This document shows positions 1 to 8,830 of a DNA stretch of 64,000 bases, one piece after another. Source of the DNA: Pseudomonas marginalis. Its GTDB lineage: Bacteria; Pseudomonadota; Gammaproteobacteria; Pseudomonadales; Pseudomonadaceae. The stretch lies in assembly GCF_024169655.1 (NCBI RefSeq), contig NZ_JALJWV010000001.1:2547001-2611000 (forward strand). Direction: 5' to 3'. The translations under genes were made by a program, and so were the position numbers. Position 1 is the first letter of the stretch, and each line of letters opens with the position of its first letter. The notes under the pieces are model-generated. The model was not told where the DNA came from. It saw only the letters and a program-made list of their open reading frames with translations, and made no database searches.

Positions 1-30
1 CTGAGTCAGGTGTTCACTGCGAACTAAAAA

Positions 31-57
31 ACGGCGCCCCGTGAGCGCCGTTTTTTT
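31..57 (+). terminator. Intrinsic terminator at left edge of window
   Basis: A perfect 7-bp stem (ACGGCGC / GCGCCGT, positions 31-37 and 45-51) is followed by seven T and preceded by a run of A, so it could work in both directions. The frame starting at base 1 reads eight codons and then TAA at 25-27, so this may end a plus-strand gene lying mostly outside the window. That gene cannot be identified. Confidence 0.8.
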
Positions 58-105
58 ATTTAATTTCAGTTGGTTACGACTTTTGTCTAACGCTAAGGAT
101 TAAGT

Positions 106-197
106 GTGGGAGGGGGCTTGCCCCCGATAGCATCCTGTCAGTCTCCTTATTAAGCGACTGATACACCGCTATCGGGGGCAAGCCCCCTCCCACAAAT
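106..197. repeat. REP doublet (REPIN-like inverted pair)
   Basis: Two nearly identical REP sequences (core TGGGAGGGGGCTTGCCCCCG) lie in inverted orientation, about 105-130 and 170-196, separated by about 40 bases. Each copy carries its own small palindrome, GGGGGCTTGCCCCC. Such pairs are typical non-autonomous repeats in fluorescent pseudomonads, mobilised by RAYT transposases encoded elsewhere. A related, more diverged pair occurs at 44,951-45,035. Confidence 0.85.
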
Positions 198-252
198 TTT
201 TGTATTTATTTATTTAAAACAGTGTGTTGATAACAACTCATGAAGTTTTGGA

Positions 253-999
253 TTAAGGTCGGTACACGTGCGCATGCCCGGCCCGATACAGCGACGACGC
301 GCTGAAACTGTCACTGGCCAGCACCCGACCCACCACAATCAGCGCCGTGCGCCTGAAGCCCTTGGCCGCGACCTTTTCGGCGATGTCCGCCAAGGTGCCG
401 ACGGCCCAATCCTGATCCGGCCAGGTCGCACGGTGTACCACGGCAATCGGGCAATCCGCGCCGTAGTGCGGCAGCAGTTCGGCAACGATCTTCTCCAAAT
501 GATTGACCCCCAGGTGAATCGCCATGGTTGTGCCATGACGGGCCAGGCTGTCGAAGTCTTCACCGGCAGGCATGCGGGTTTTGTCCGCATACCGGGTGAG
601 GATCACGCTCTGGGCGATGTCCGGCAGCGTCAGTTCGGTCTCCAGCAGCGCTGCGCAGGCCGCTACGGCGGTGACCCCGGGGATGATCTGGAACGCAATG
701 CCCAACTCGCGCAACTGCCGGATCTGTTCGCCAATCGCCCCATACAGGCTTGGATCGCCGGAGTGGACCCGCGCCACATCCTGGCCCTTGGCATCGGCGG
801 CCTTGATCACGTCGATAATCTGTTCCAGGTGCAGTTCGGCGCTGTTGATCACCTGTTCGGCCTGATGGCCTTCCAGTACCGCCGCCGGCACCAGCGACCC
901 CGCATAGATGATCACCGGGCAACTGCGGATCAGCCGCTGGCCTTTGACGGTGATCAATTCCGGGTCGCCGGGGCCGGCGCCGATGAAGTAGACGGTCAT
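253..999 (-). CDS. cobM: Precorrin-4 C11-methyltransferase CobM
   Basis: Transfers a methyl group from S-adenosylmethionine to C11 of precorrin-4 in aerobic cobalamin (corrin ring) synthesis in the cytoplasm. The 248-residue protein opens with the tetrapyrrole-methylase glycine motif GAGPGDPELIT (residues 7-17) and carries the GDPSLYG motif near residue 81, both typical of the CobA/CobM superfamily. Length is normal. It is the last gene of the leftward cbtB-cbtA-cobE-cobM series, 70 bases after cobE, so it is probably under the cobalamin riboswitch upstream of cbtB. The REP doublet lies immediately downstream. Assignment to CobM rather than another ring methylase rests on overall similarity as I recall the family. 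Confidence 0.93.
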   Translation of the reverse strand: MTVYFIGAGPGDPELITVKGQRLIRSCPVIIYAGSLVPAAVLEGHQAEQVINSAELHLEQIIDVIKAADAKGQDVARVHSGDPSLYGAIGEQIRQLRELGIAFQIIPGVTAVAACAALLETELTLPDIAQSVILTRYADKTRMPAGEDFDSLARHGTTMAIHLGVNHLEKIVAELLPHYGADCPIAVVHRATWPDQDWAVGTLADIAEKVAAKGFRRTALIVVGRVLASDSFSASSLYRAGHAHVYRP

Positions 1000-1069
1000 G
1001 GAGAATTCCTGTGGAAAAGCGGGCGAGCATGAAGATTGCTCATGATCGGAAGCGGCGATTATCGCGATT

Positions 1070-1462
1070 TCAGTCGGCGCAGGCCAATGCCAACGTGGCT
1101 CGGGCGGATTTTTTGCGCGGGATCAGTAAGCGGGCAGGGGCGCCGCTGAGCTGTTCGGCCAGGGCCAGGGCCGCGCTTTCGGCGATGCCATAACAACCGG
1201 TATGGGTAAAGGCGACGGCAGATCTATGGCTCAGGCGACCTTCATACGCCGCCAGTTGCGCGGCGCTGAAGCATTGCAGTGGCAGGTTCAGGACTTGCGC
1301 CAGAGCTAACAAGCCCGGCTCGTCCTGCTTGCGATCAATGCTGGCCAGCGCCGTGATGCGGTGGCGCTCGATACCGCCCTCGGCGAGGGCGGCGTCCAGC
1401 AGGTCGAGCAGGGCTTGCAGCGCGCAGCCGCGCTGGCAGCCCAGGCCGACCACCAGGTTCAT
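1070..1462 (-). CDS. cobE: Cobalamin biosynthesis protein CobE (CbiG C-terminal domain family)
   Basis: A 130-residue protein of the CobE/CbiG-C family. CobE is needed for aerobic B12 synthesis in pseudomonads, but its exact step is not settled; CbiG opens the ring delta-lactone in the anaerobic route. The N-terminal GLGCQRGC motif (residues 6-13) and the family segment around TGCYGIAESAAL are visible. Its ATG overlaps the cbtA stop by four bases (ATGA), which implies translational coupling. It lies in the riboswitch-led leftward operon next to cobM. Confidence 0.88.
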   Translation of the reverse strand: MNLVVGLGCQRGCALQALLDLLDAALAEGGIERHRITALASIDRKQDEPGLLALAQVLNLPLQCFSAAQLAAYEGRLSHRSAVAFTHTGCYGIAESAALALAEQLSGAPARLLIPRKKSARATLALACAD

Positions 1463-2163
1463 GCCGAGTATCGATCGTCGCGATTGCGGCGAAACAGCCA
1501 GGCGCTGATTAGGCCCAGCGCCAGCCAGAACGCGACGTTGGTCAGTTGCGAGGCGATCTTGAACTGCGCTTCCAGAGCCTCAGGGGCCAGCATCGAATGC
1601 ACTTCAGGTTGCGGTGCGCCAATCACATGAGGTACCACGAGGATCGCCGCGCCCAGCGCTTTGAGCAGCCAGTTGCCTCCGAATACCAGCAGCGCGATAC
1701 CGGCTGCGGTTGAGGCCGCAGTACCGATCCACCAGATCTGCCGTTGCGCCAGGTCGGCGGCGGCAGTGCCCGGCAATTCCGGTGGCAGGCCCAGGGTTGG
1801 CGCCAGAACAAAGGTCGCGTAGCCGGCCAGGCCCCACAGCAGCCCTTGAGCCGTGCGGGTCGGCGCGCGCAGGGTGTAGAGACCGGCGAGCATCAGCGCG
1901 AAACCGACCGCCACCACCAGGTTGCCGCCGGTGGTGGACAGCACGCGTTGCCAGCCGTCTTCCGGCTCCCAGGCTTCGGCGTCATGAGTGTGCGCGGTTG
2001 TACCGGCGGCGTGCTCATGCACCACTTCCGTCGCGGCCGGGGCTTTTTCAAAGGTTTCCGCCTGCATGATCAGCGGGGCGACCCAAAAACTTTGCAGCAG
2101 AGTCAGCAACAGGGCGGCCAGCATCCCGCTGAAACCTGCGGTTTGTGCAATACGCTTAATCAT
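1459..2163 (-). CDS. cbtA: CbtA family cobalt transporter subunit
   Basis: A 234-residue inner-membrane protein of the CbtA family, predicted to take up cobalt for B12 synthesis together with CbtB. Hydrophobic helices are visible at the N-terminus (FSGMLAALLLTLLQSFW) and in several later stretches, about five in all. A histidine-containing segment (HEHAAGTTAHTHD) follows helix 1 and may bind metal. The ATG at 2163 is chosen because homology starts at MIKRIAQ; an upstream in-frame start would add 35 non-conserved residues and run through the end of cbtB. The gene follows cbtB by 11 bases. Transport of cobalt is family knowledge, not shown by the sequence. Confidence 0.85.
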   Translation of the reverse strand: MIKRIAQTAGFSGMLAALLLTLLQSFWVAPLIMQAETFEKAPAATEVVHEHAAGTTAHTHDAEAWEPEDGWQRVLSTTGGNLVVAVGFALMLAGLYTLRAPTRTAQGLLWGLAGYATFVLAPTLGLPPELPGTAAADLAQRQIWWIGTAASTAAGIALLVFGGNWLLKALGAAILVVPHVIGAPQPEVHSMLAPEALEAQFKIASQLTNVAFWLALGLISAWLFRRNRDDRYSA

Positions 2164-2174
2164 GTCGGCAGGTC

Positions 2175-2363
2175 TCAATGGCACGGGAACGCGGCGCTGT
2201 GGCGGGTATCGTGGGCGGCGTTGTGTACCGCTTCGATATGCGAGAACCCGGCGAAATACACCAGGCACGCGCCGAGGATCGACGCGCCGATGGCGGCGCT
2301 CAGGCGTTGGCTCAGGGTGGCGGTACTGCTAGCGGTATGCGAGGTGCTGCTGATGATCGACAT
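2175..2363 (-). CDS. cbtB: CbtB family cobalt transporter small subunit
   Basis: A 62-residue protein with one transmembrane helix (about residues 20-40) and a histidine-rich C-terminus with the family pattern HNAAHDTRHSAAFPCH, thought to bind the metal at the membrane face. It is the first gene behind the leftward cobalamin riboswitch, which fits cobalt uptake repressed by B12. The ATG at 2363 gives the usual CbtB length; the frame stays open upstream into the riboswitch, but that part is not protein-like. Confidence 0.85.
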   Translation of the reverse strand: MSIISSTSHTASSTATLSQRLSAAIGASILGACLVYFAGFSHIEAVHNAAHDTRHSAAFPCH

Positions 2364-2475
2364 GGCGCGTCCCTTCAGGGTTTCAGGGTGACACGAGCGC
2401 ATGAAAACCCCGCGAGCCAGGCACGCAGGATTCAAACAGCGCCCGCCCACCGCGGGTTTGTTGGATGATTTTTTC

Positions 2476-2660
2476 GGGCCGGTCTCCGGGCTTGCGAGGG
2501 GGCTCTTGAACTGAGTCCTGAAAGCATCGCCTTCCCATGCACAAAGCACAGTGGCTGTGACGCTTCGCTCGCTTACCGTTGCGGGGGCAGCACCGGACTG
2601 GTCATATCGCTATGACGCACCGGTTTCCCGTTTCACCCTGTGAAGGGCACCCGAAACAAG
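2476..2660 (-). promoter_or_regulatory. Cobalamin riboswitch controlling cbtBA-cobE-cobM
   Basis: Read on the minus strand, the segment contains the conserved elements of an AdoCbl riboswitch in order: a 5' stem with GGGAAACCGGTG, the B12-box core GCTGCCCCCGCAACGGTAA (about 2,573-2,591), GCCACTG, GGGAAGGC, and the closing AAGCCCGGAGACCGGCC (about 2,478-2,494). It ends about 115 bases before the cbtB start. I see no intrinsic terminator after it, so control may act on translation or through Rho. Confidence 0.93.
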
Positions 2661-2722
2661 GTGAGTAGGAAAGCATGCAGGGCGACGGTAGTCAAATTGA
2701 CCGAGCACCTGTAGCCTTGCAC

Positions 2723-2900
2723 CTTCGAGGTTCTTCGGCCCAGGCCGAAGCTAAGAAGGGAACGCGGTTCAAGCCGCGGCTGCCCCCGCAACTGTGAAGG
2801 GTTTATCTGACTGCCACGCCACTGCCATCAAGGCGGGAAGGCGCAGCCAGCGCCGGTCGCAAGACCCGCAAGCCCCAAGCCAGGAGACCTGCCTCGCAAC
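2723..2900 (+). promoter_or_regulatory. Cobalamin riboswitch controlling cobW-cobN-chlID
   Basis: The plus strand carries a second full set of AdoCbl riboswitch elements: CGAGGTTCTTCGG in the 5' arm, GGGAACGCGGTTCAAGCCGCGG, the B12-box core GGCTGCCCCCGCAACTGTGAA (about 2,779-2,799), GCCACTGCCATCAAGGCGGGAAGGC, and the closing AAGCCAGGAGACCTGCC. About 100 bases separate it from cobW. Only about 60 bases lie between the two riboswitches, so both promoters must be packed into roughly 2,660-2,725. Confidence 0.93.
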
Positions 2901-3002
2901 CGATTTTTCAATTCAACCGGGCGGGGTGATCCGGTGACGAAATCTGCTGCTGCGCGCTGCGCAGGGCCTATCGTCCCGTATGCCCGCCCCCAAGGGCATC
3001 CG

Positions 3003-4064
3003 ATGAAAACACTGGCCAAACTCCCCGTCACCATCGTTACCGGCTTTCTCGGCTCGGGCAAAACCACCTTGCTGCGCCATATGCTCGATAACGCCCAGGG
3101 CCGTCGCATTGCGGTGATCGTCAACGAGTTCGGCGAACTGGGCATCGACGGTGAAATCCTCAAGCAGTGCTCCATCGGTTGCACCGAGGAAGAAGCCAAC
3201 GGGCGCGTGTATGAGCTGGCCAACGGCTGCCTGTGCTGCACCGTGCAGGAAGAGTTCTTCCCGGTGATGCGCGAACTGGTCGCCCGTCGCGGCGACCTCG
3301 ACCATATCCTCATCGAAACCTCCGGCCTGGCCCTGCCAAAGCCCTTGGTGCAGGCGTTCCAGTGGCCGGAAATCCGCAGCGCCTGCACAGTCGACGCGGT
3401 GATCACCGTGGTCGACAGCCCCGCCGTGGCGGCCGGCACCTTCGCCGCGTTCCCGGACCAGGTCGACGCCCAGCGCAAACTCGACCCGAACCTGGACCAC
3501 GAATCACCGCTGCATGAGCTGTTCGCCGACCAACTGGCCAGCGCCGACCTGGTGATCCTCAACAAGTGCGACCTGATCAACCCCGAGGACCTGGCCCGCG
3601 TGCGCCTGGAAGTCGCCGAAGAGTTGCCGCCGGCGGTGAAGATCATCGAAGCCAGCAGCGGTCGTGTGCCGCTGGACGTGTTGATCGGCCTGGGCGCCGG
3701 CTCCGAAGCGCACATCGACGCTCGCCACAGCCATCACGATCATCATCACGAAGGTGAAGACGATCATGATCACGATGCGTTCGACTCCATTTCCATCGAC
3801 CTGCCCCAGTCCGACGAAGCGCTGCTGCTCGACGCCCTGACCCAACTGGTGGTGCAGCACGGCATCTTGCGCGTCAAAGGCTTTGCGGCGATCCCGAACA
3901 AGCCGATGCGCCTGCTGATCCAGGGCGTGGGCACGCGCTTCGACAAGCACTTCGACCGCGCCTGGAGCGCCGACGAAGCGCGCATCACGCGCCTGGTGCT
4001 GATCGGCCAGGAGCTGGATGCGGCGGGCCTCGAAGCGCAATTGCGCGCCGCCCTCAGCGTTTAA
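3003..4064 (+). CDS. cobW: Cobalamin biosynthesis GTPase CobW (metal chaperone)
   Basis: A 353-residue GTPase of the COG0523/CobW family, believed to deliver cobalt to the CobN chelatase in the cytoplasm. It has Walker A GFLGSGKTT (residues 14-22), the family metal site CLCC in the stretch NGCLCCTVQEEF, the G4 motif NKCD, a histidine/aspartate-rich linker (HSHHDHHHEGEDDHDHD) and a CobW_C domain at the end. The ATG at 3003 is chosen over an in-frame GTG at 2934 because the Walker A region then has the usual distance from the start and AAGGG lies about 7 bases upstream. cobN begins 3 bases after the stop. The riboswitch and cobN context separate it from zinc-type COG0523 paralogues. Confidence 0.93.
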   Translation: MKTLAKLPVTIVTGFLGSGKTTLLRHMLDNAQGRRIAVIVNEFGELGIDGEILKQCSIGCTEEEANGRVYELANGCLCCTVQEEFFPVMRELVARRGDLDHILIETSGLALPKPLVQAFQWPEIRSACTVDAVITVVDSPAVAAGTFAAFPDQVDAQRKLDPNLDHESPLHELFADQLASADLVILNKCDLINPEDLARVRLEVAEELPPAVKIIEASSGRVPLDVLIGLGAGSEAHIDARHSHHDHHHEGEDDHDHDAFDSISIDLPQSDEALLLDALTQLVVQHGILRVKGFAAIPNKPMRLLIQGVGTRFDKHFDRAWSADEARITRLVLIGQELDAAGLEAQLRAALSV

Positions 4065-4067
4065 CCC

Positions 4068-7000
4068 ATGCACTTGCTCAGGACCCAGCCCGGCGGTTTC
4101 GTCGCGGACGACAATATTGCCGACCTTGGACAAACCCCCGCCGAGCTGGTGATCCTGTGCAGTGGCGACTCCAGCCTGGCGCTGCTCGCTGAAGCGGCCC
4201 AGCAATTGCCCGAGGACTACCCCAGCTTTCGCCTGGCCAACCCGATGCAGGTGCAGAACCATGCCTCGGTGGACTTGTACGTCGACGAGGTGCTGCGCCA
4301 CGCCAAGGTCATCCTGATTTCCCTGCACGGCGGGATCGGCTATTGGCGTTACGGCATCGAGCGTCTGGTGGCGTTGGCCGAGCGCGGGGTCACGCTGATC
4401 CTGGTGCCGGGGGATGATCGCGCGGACCCGGAGCTCAGCGGCCTCAGCACCGTGGATGCCGCAGCGCGTGAGCGCCTGTGGCAGTTCCTGCGCCAGGGCG
4501 GCCTGGGCAACGCGCTGGATTTTTATCGCTGCCTGGCCAGCGGCTATCTGGGCCGCGACTATGCCTGGGCCGAGCCGAAAACCCTGGCGCGCAGCGCGAT
4601 TTATCACCCGCACAAGGCCAATGCGTGCCTCAGCGACTGGCAGTTGGACTGGAATCCCGAGTTCCCGGTGGCGGCCGTGCTGTTCTACCGCTCCCATCTG
4701 CAAGCGGCCAACACCGGTTTTATCGATGTGTTCTGCCAGCGCCTGCAGGCGGCGGGCCTGAATCCGTTGCCGATGGCGGTGGCCAGTCTGAAGGAGCCCG
4801 GCTGCCTGACGGCGGTCGAGGATTGGCTGGATGAAGTGCAGGCATCGGTGATTCTCAACACCACCGGCTTTGCCCAATCCAGCCCAGAGGCGCCACATTT
4901 GCGCCCGTTTCGCCGCAATATCCCGGTGATTCAGGCGATTTGTGCCCAAGACAATCAACCCGGCTGGCAGGCCAGTGAACAAGGCCTCGGCCCGCGTGAC
5001 CTGGCGATGCACATTGCCTTGCCGGAACTGGATGGTCGCATCATCAGCCGGCCGATCAGCTTCAAGGACCTGGCCTGGCGCAGCGAGCGCAGCCAGTCGG
5101 ACGTGGTGTGCTATCGCGCAGCGCCGGAGCGCATGGACTTTGTCGCTGAACTGGCGCGCCGTTGGGTCGAACTGGCGCGGGTGCCGAATGCCGACAAGCG
5201 CATCGCTCTGATCCTCGCCAACTACCCAACGCGCGACGGTCGCATTGGTAACGGTGTGGGCCTGGACACGCCGGCGGCGGCGCTGAATATCCTGCGGGCC
5301 TTGCAGGCCGAGGGTTATCCGCTGCCCGAAATCCTGCCGGAAAGCGGCACCGCGTTGATCCACGAACTGCTCGGTGGCGTCACCAACGACCTGGACAACC
5401 TCGACCTGCGCCCGTGCCACCAAAGCCTGGGCCTGGACGACTACGAGGCGATGTTCAAGCGCCTGCCCGAAGCCAACCGCCAGGCGGTGCTGGAACGCTG
5501 GGGCACGCCCCACAACGACCCGATGTGCCGCGACGGCCGCCTGATGATCGCCGGCCTGCGCCTGGGCTTGACGTTTATCGGCATCCAGCCGGCCCGCGGT
5601 TACCAAGTGGACGCCAGTGCGGTGTACCACGACCCGGACCTGGTGCCGCCCCACGCCTACCTGGCGTTCTATTTCTGGTTACGCCACACCTACGGCGCCC
5701 ACGGCGTGATCCACGTCGGCAAGCACGGCAACCTGGAATGGCTACCGGGCAAGGGCGTCGGGCTGTCGGAAAATTGCTGGCCCGACGCGCTGCTCGGGCC
5801 GCTGCCGAATATCTACCCGTTTATCGTCAACGACCCGGGCGAGGGCGCCCAGGCCAAACGCCGCACCCAGGCGGTGATCATCGATCACTTGATGCCGCCG
5901 CTGACCCGTGCCGAAACCTACGGGCCGCTGCGCGACCTGGAGCTGTTGGCGGACGAATACTACGAAGCGCAACTGCTCGACCCGCGCCGCGCCCGCGAGC
6001 TGCAAAAGGACATCCTCAAGCTGGTGCGCGAAACCCGCATCGACCAGGAACTTGAGCTGGACAGCGATGCCGATGCGGCGATCTGGTTGCCGCGTCTGGA
6101 TACCTACCTGTGTGACTTGAAGGAATCGCAGATCCGCGACGGCCTGCATATCTTCGGCGAGTCGCCCCAGGGCCGCTTGCGCGTCGACACGTTGCTCGCG
6201 TTGCTGCGTATCCCCCGTGGCGACGGTCGAGGCGCGCAATCGAGCCTGTTGCGGGTGTTGGCCAAGGCCTTCGAACTGGCGTTCGATCCGCTGGACTGCG
6301 CCCTGGCCGAACCTTGGACCGGTCGCCGTCCAGAGGTTTTGCAAAGGATCGATCCCCAGCTGTGGCGCACGGCCGGTGATACCCGCGAGCGCCTGGAACT
6401 GTACGCCGCGTGGTTGATCGAGCGCGCGCTGGAAGGGCCGCTGGAACAGTTGGAAGTGCCCGGCTGGGAGGACGTCAAGTCGGTCATCGAAAGCCTGCGC
6501 AGTGTCGTGGCGCCGCGCCTGGATGCGTGCGGCCCGGCGGAAATGCGCGGCTTGCTCGACGCCCTGGGCGGCCGCTTTGTACCGGCCGGCCCAAGCGGCG
6601 CGCCGAGCCGCGGGCGCCTGGATGTGCTGCCCACCGGGCGCAATTTTTTCAGCGTCGACGTGCGCAACCTGCCGACCACTACTGCTTGGCGCATCGGTTT
6701 TCAATCGGCCAACCTGATTCTGGAGCGGCACCTGCAAGACCACGGCGACCACCTGCGCCAGCTCGGCTTGTCGGTGTGGGGCACCGCCACCATGCGCACC
6801 GGCGGCGACGATATCGCCCAGGCCATGGCCCTGATGGGTGTGCGCCCGGTGTGGGCCACGGGCAGCCAGCGGGTGGACGACTTCGAAATCCTGCCGATCA
6901 GCCTGCTGGACCGTCCGCGTGTCGACGTGACCTTGCGCGTGTCCGGGTTCTTCCGGGATGCCTTTGCCAACCTGATCCGCCTGTTCGATGCAGCGGTACA

Positions 7001-7829
7001 GGCGGTGGCGGCGCTGGACGAGCCCGACGACATGAACCCGCTGGCCGCCAAGGTCCGCAGCGAGCGCCAGGCTCTGCTTGAGTCTGGGCTGGACGAAGCC
7101 GCAGCGGCGAAACAGGCCGGTTGGCGTATTTTCGGCGCCAAGCCCGGCGCCTACGGTGCGGGGGTGCAGGGCGCGATCGATGGTCGCCTGTGGCAGAGCC
7201 GCGAGGACTTGGCCGAGGTCTACCTGAACTGGGGTGGCTACGCCTATGGTGGTGCCGACGAGGGCACCGCCGCCCGCGGGCAATTCGCCCAGCGCCTGAG
7301 CCAGGTGCAGGCGGTGCTGCAAAACCAGGACAATCGCGAGCACGACCTGCTCGACTCCAACGATTACTACCAATTCCAGGGCGGCATGCTCGCCGCCGTG
7401 GAAACCCTGAGCGGCGACAAGGCTGCCAGCTACCATGGCGACCATAGCCAGCCGGACTTGCCGAAAATCCGCACCTTGAAGGAAGAGCTGAACCGGGTGA
7501 TCCGTTCCCGCGCCGCCAACCCCAAGTGGATCGAAGGCGTGAAACGCCATGGCTATAAAGGCGCATTCGAGATGGCGGCGACCGTGGACAATCTCTTCGC
7601 GTTCGACGCCACTACCGCGCTGATCGACGATCATCAATACGCCTTGCTCGCCGACGCCTATCTGCTCGACCCTGACACCCGCGCCTTTGTGCAACAGCAC
7701 AATCCCGATGCCCTGCGGGATATGACCGAGCGCATGCTCGAGGCCCAACAGCGCGGCATGTGGCAGGCGCCGGGGGCGTATCGCGAGGCGTTGGAAAACC
7801 TGTTGCTGGATATAGAAGAAGACAGCTGA
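4068..7829 (+). CDS. cobN: Cobaltochelatase large subunit CobN
   Basis: At 1253 residues this is the full-length, catalytic H-type subunit of the ATP-dependent chelatase that inserts cobalt into hydrogenobyrinic a,c-diamide. The CobN/BchH family domain covers most of the protein; recognisable stretches include HVGKHGNLEWLPGKGVGLS in the middle and GGYAYGGADEGTAARGQF near the C-terminus. It follows cobW by 3 bases, and its TGA overlaps the ATG of the ChlI-like gene (ATGA at 7829), so the two are probably translationally coupled. No cobS or cobT is present in the window; the next two genes probably supply the AAA+ and VWA partners. Confidence 0.95.
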   Translation: MHLLRTQPGGFVADDNIADLGQTPAELVILCSGDSSLALLAEAAQQLPEDYPSFRLANPMQVQNHASVDLYVDEVLRHAKVILISLHGGIGYWRYGIERLVALAERGVTLILVPGDDRADPELSGLSTVDAAARERLWQFLRQGGLGNALDFYRCLASGYLGRDYAWAEPKTLARSAIYHPHKANACLSDWQLDWNPEFPVAAVLFYRSHLQAANTGFIDVFCQRLQAAGLNPLPMAVASLKEPGCLTAVEDWLDEVQASVILNTTGFAQSSPEAPHLRPFRRNIPVIQAICAQDNQPGWQASEQGLGPRDLAMHIALPELDGRIISRPISFKDLAWRSERSQSDVVCYRAAPERMDFVAELARRWVELARVPNADKRIALILANYPTRDGRIGNGVGLDTPAAALNILRALQAEGYPLPEILPESGTALIHELLGGVTNDLDNLDLRPCHQSLGLDDYEAMFKRLPEANRQAVLERWGTPHNDPMCRDGRLMIAGLRLGLTFIGIQPARGYQVDASAVYHDPDLVPPHAYLAFYFWLRHTYGAHGVIHVGKHGNLEWLPGKGVGLSENCWPDALLGPLPNIYPFIVNDPGEGAQAKRRTQAVIIDHLMPPLTRAETYGPLRDLELLADEYYEAQLLDPRRARELQKDILKLVRETRIDQELELDSDADAAIWLPRLDTYLCDLKESQIRDGLHIFGESPQGRLRVDTLLALLRIPRGDGRGAQSSLLRVLAKAFELAFDPLDCALAEPWTGRRPEVLQRIDPQLWRTAGDTRERLELYAAWLIERALEGPLEQLEVPGWEDVKSVIESLRSVVAPRLDACGPAEMRGLLDALGGRFVPAGPSGAPSRGRLDVLPTGRNFFSVDVRNLPTTTAWRIGFQSANLILERHLQDHGDHLRQLGLSVWGTATMRTGGDDIAQAMALMGVRPVWATGSQRVDDFEILPISLLDRPRVDVTLRVSGFFRDAFANLIRLFDAAVQAVAALDEPDDMNPLAAKVRSERQALLESGLDEAAAAKQAGWRIFGAKPGAYGAGVQGAIDGRLWQSREDLAEVYLNWGGYAYGGADEGTAARGQFAQRLSQVQAVLQNQDNREHDLLDSNDYYQFQGGMLAAVETLSGDKAASYHGDHSQPDLPKIRTLKEELNRVIRSRAANPKWIEGVKRHGYKGAFEMAATVDNLFAFDATTALIDDHQYALLADAYLLDPDTRAFVQQHNPDALRDMTERMLEAQQRGMWQAPGAYREALENLLLDIEEDS

Positions 7830-8830
7830 TGACTGAGATACCCCATTTTCCGCTGTCGGCCGTGGTCGGCGCCGACGACCTGAAGCTGGCGCTGTGCCTG
7901 ACCGCCATCGACCCGAAGATCGGCGGTGTGCTGATCGAAGGCCCGCGCGGCATGGCCAAGTCCACCCTGGCGCGTGGGTTGGCAGACCTGTTGGCCAGCG
8001 GTCAATTCGTCACCTTGCCGTTGGGCGCCACCGAAGAACGGCTGGTCGGCACCCTGGATCTGGATGCCGCATTGGGCGAAGGCCGCGCGCAGTTTTCACC
8101 CGGCGTGCTGGCCAAGGCTGACGGCGGCGTGTTGTATGTCGACGAGGTCAACTTGCTGCCCGATCACTTGGTGGACCTGCTGCTGGACGTGGCCGCCAGC
8201 GGTACCAACCTGATCGAACGCGATGGCATTTCCCACCGGCATTCGGCGCGCTTTGTGCTGATCGGCACGATGAACCCGGAGGAGGGGGAATTGCGCCCGC
8301 AGTTGCTTGATCGCTTCGGTTTCAACGTGGCCTTGAGCGGGCAAACCGTACCGGCCGAGCGTGGGCAGATCATCCGCCGACGCCTGGACTTCGACAGCGA
8401 CCCCGCAGCGTTCTGCGCGCAGTGGGCGCAGCCGCAGTCGGCATTGCGCGAACGCTGCACCCAGGCGCGGGCCTGCCTCGACAGCATTGCATTGGATGAC
8501 GCGGCGTTGGCACAGATCACCGAGCGCTGCTTTGCCGCGGGCGTGGATGGTTTGCGCGCCGACCTTGTCTGGTTGCGTGGCGCCAGAGCGCATGCCGCCT
8601 GGCGCGGCGCGACGGCCATCGCCGAGGAAGATATCGAAGCCGTGGCCGAGTTCGCCTTGCGCCATCGTCGCCAGGCGCAGTCCCCACCGGCAAGCCCACC
8701 CAACCCTGAGGGCCAGGCGCCCCAAGCGTCCGACACTTCACCCGGCCAAGGCCAGTGGGGCGATATGCCTGCGCCGGCCTTGCCCACGGGCGCTCGCCGA
8801 GACGTGCCCGCCTGGCCAAAAAAGCCCTAG
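7829..8830 (+). CDS. ChlI/BchI-like AAA+ ATPase, chelatase subunit
   Basis: A 333-residue AAA+ ATPase of the magnesium-chelatase ChlI family. It shows Walker A GPRGMAKS (38-45), Walker B LYVDEVNLL (102-110), sensor-1 LIGTMNPEEGELRPQLLDRF, and a proline-rich tail. Directly coupled to cobN and followed by a VWA gene, it most likely forms the motor of a three-part cobalt chelatase, replacing CobS. Homology starts at MTEIPHF; an upstream in-frame start lies inside cobN and is not supported. The role in cobalt insertion is inference from context and from the ChlI/ChlD analogy. Confidence 0.88.
   Translation: MTEIPHFPLSAVVGADDLKLALCLTAIDPKIGGVLIEGPRGMAKSTLARGLADLLASGQFVTLPLGATEERLVGTLDLDAALGEGRAQFSPGVLAKADGGVLYVDEVNLLPDHLVDLLLDVAASGTNLIERDGISHRHSARFVLIGTMNPEEGELRPQLLDRFGFNVALSGQTVPAERGQIIRRRLDFDSDPAAFCAQWAQPQSALRERCTQARACLDSIALDDAALAQITERCFAAGVDGLRADLVWLRGARAHAAWRGATAIAEEDIEAVAEFALRHRRQAQSPPASPPNPEGQAPQASDTSPGQGQWGDMPAPALPTGARRDVPAWPKKP

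Noticed and set aside
1..27. Possible 3' end of a plus-strand gene reading into the first terminator
   Set aside because: Only eight codons are available, so neither the frame nor the gene can be supported.
2934..3002. Upstream GTG start extending cobW by 23 residues
   Set aside because: The extension is not part of the CobW family start and the ATG at 3,003 has better spacing from AAGGG.
3504..7748. Long minus-strand frames opposite cobW and cobN
   Set aside because: cobW and cobN are clearly coding on the plus strand; the antisense products are Gln/Arg/His-rich without domains.
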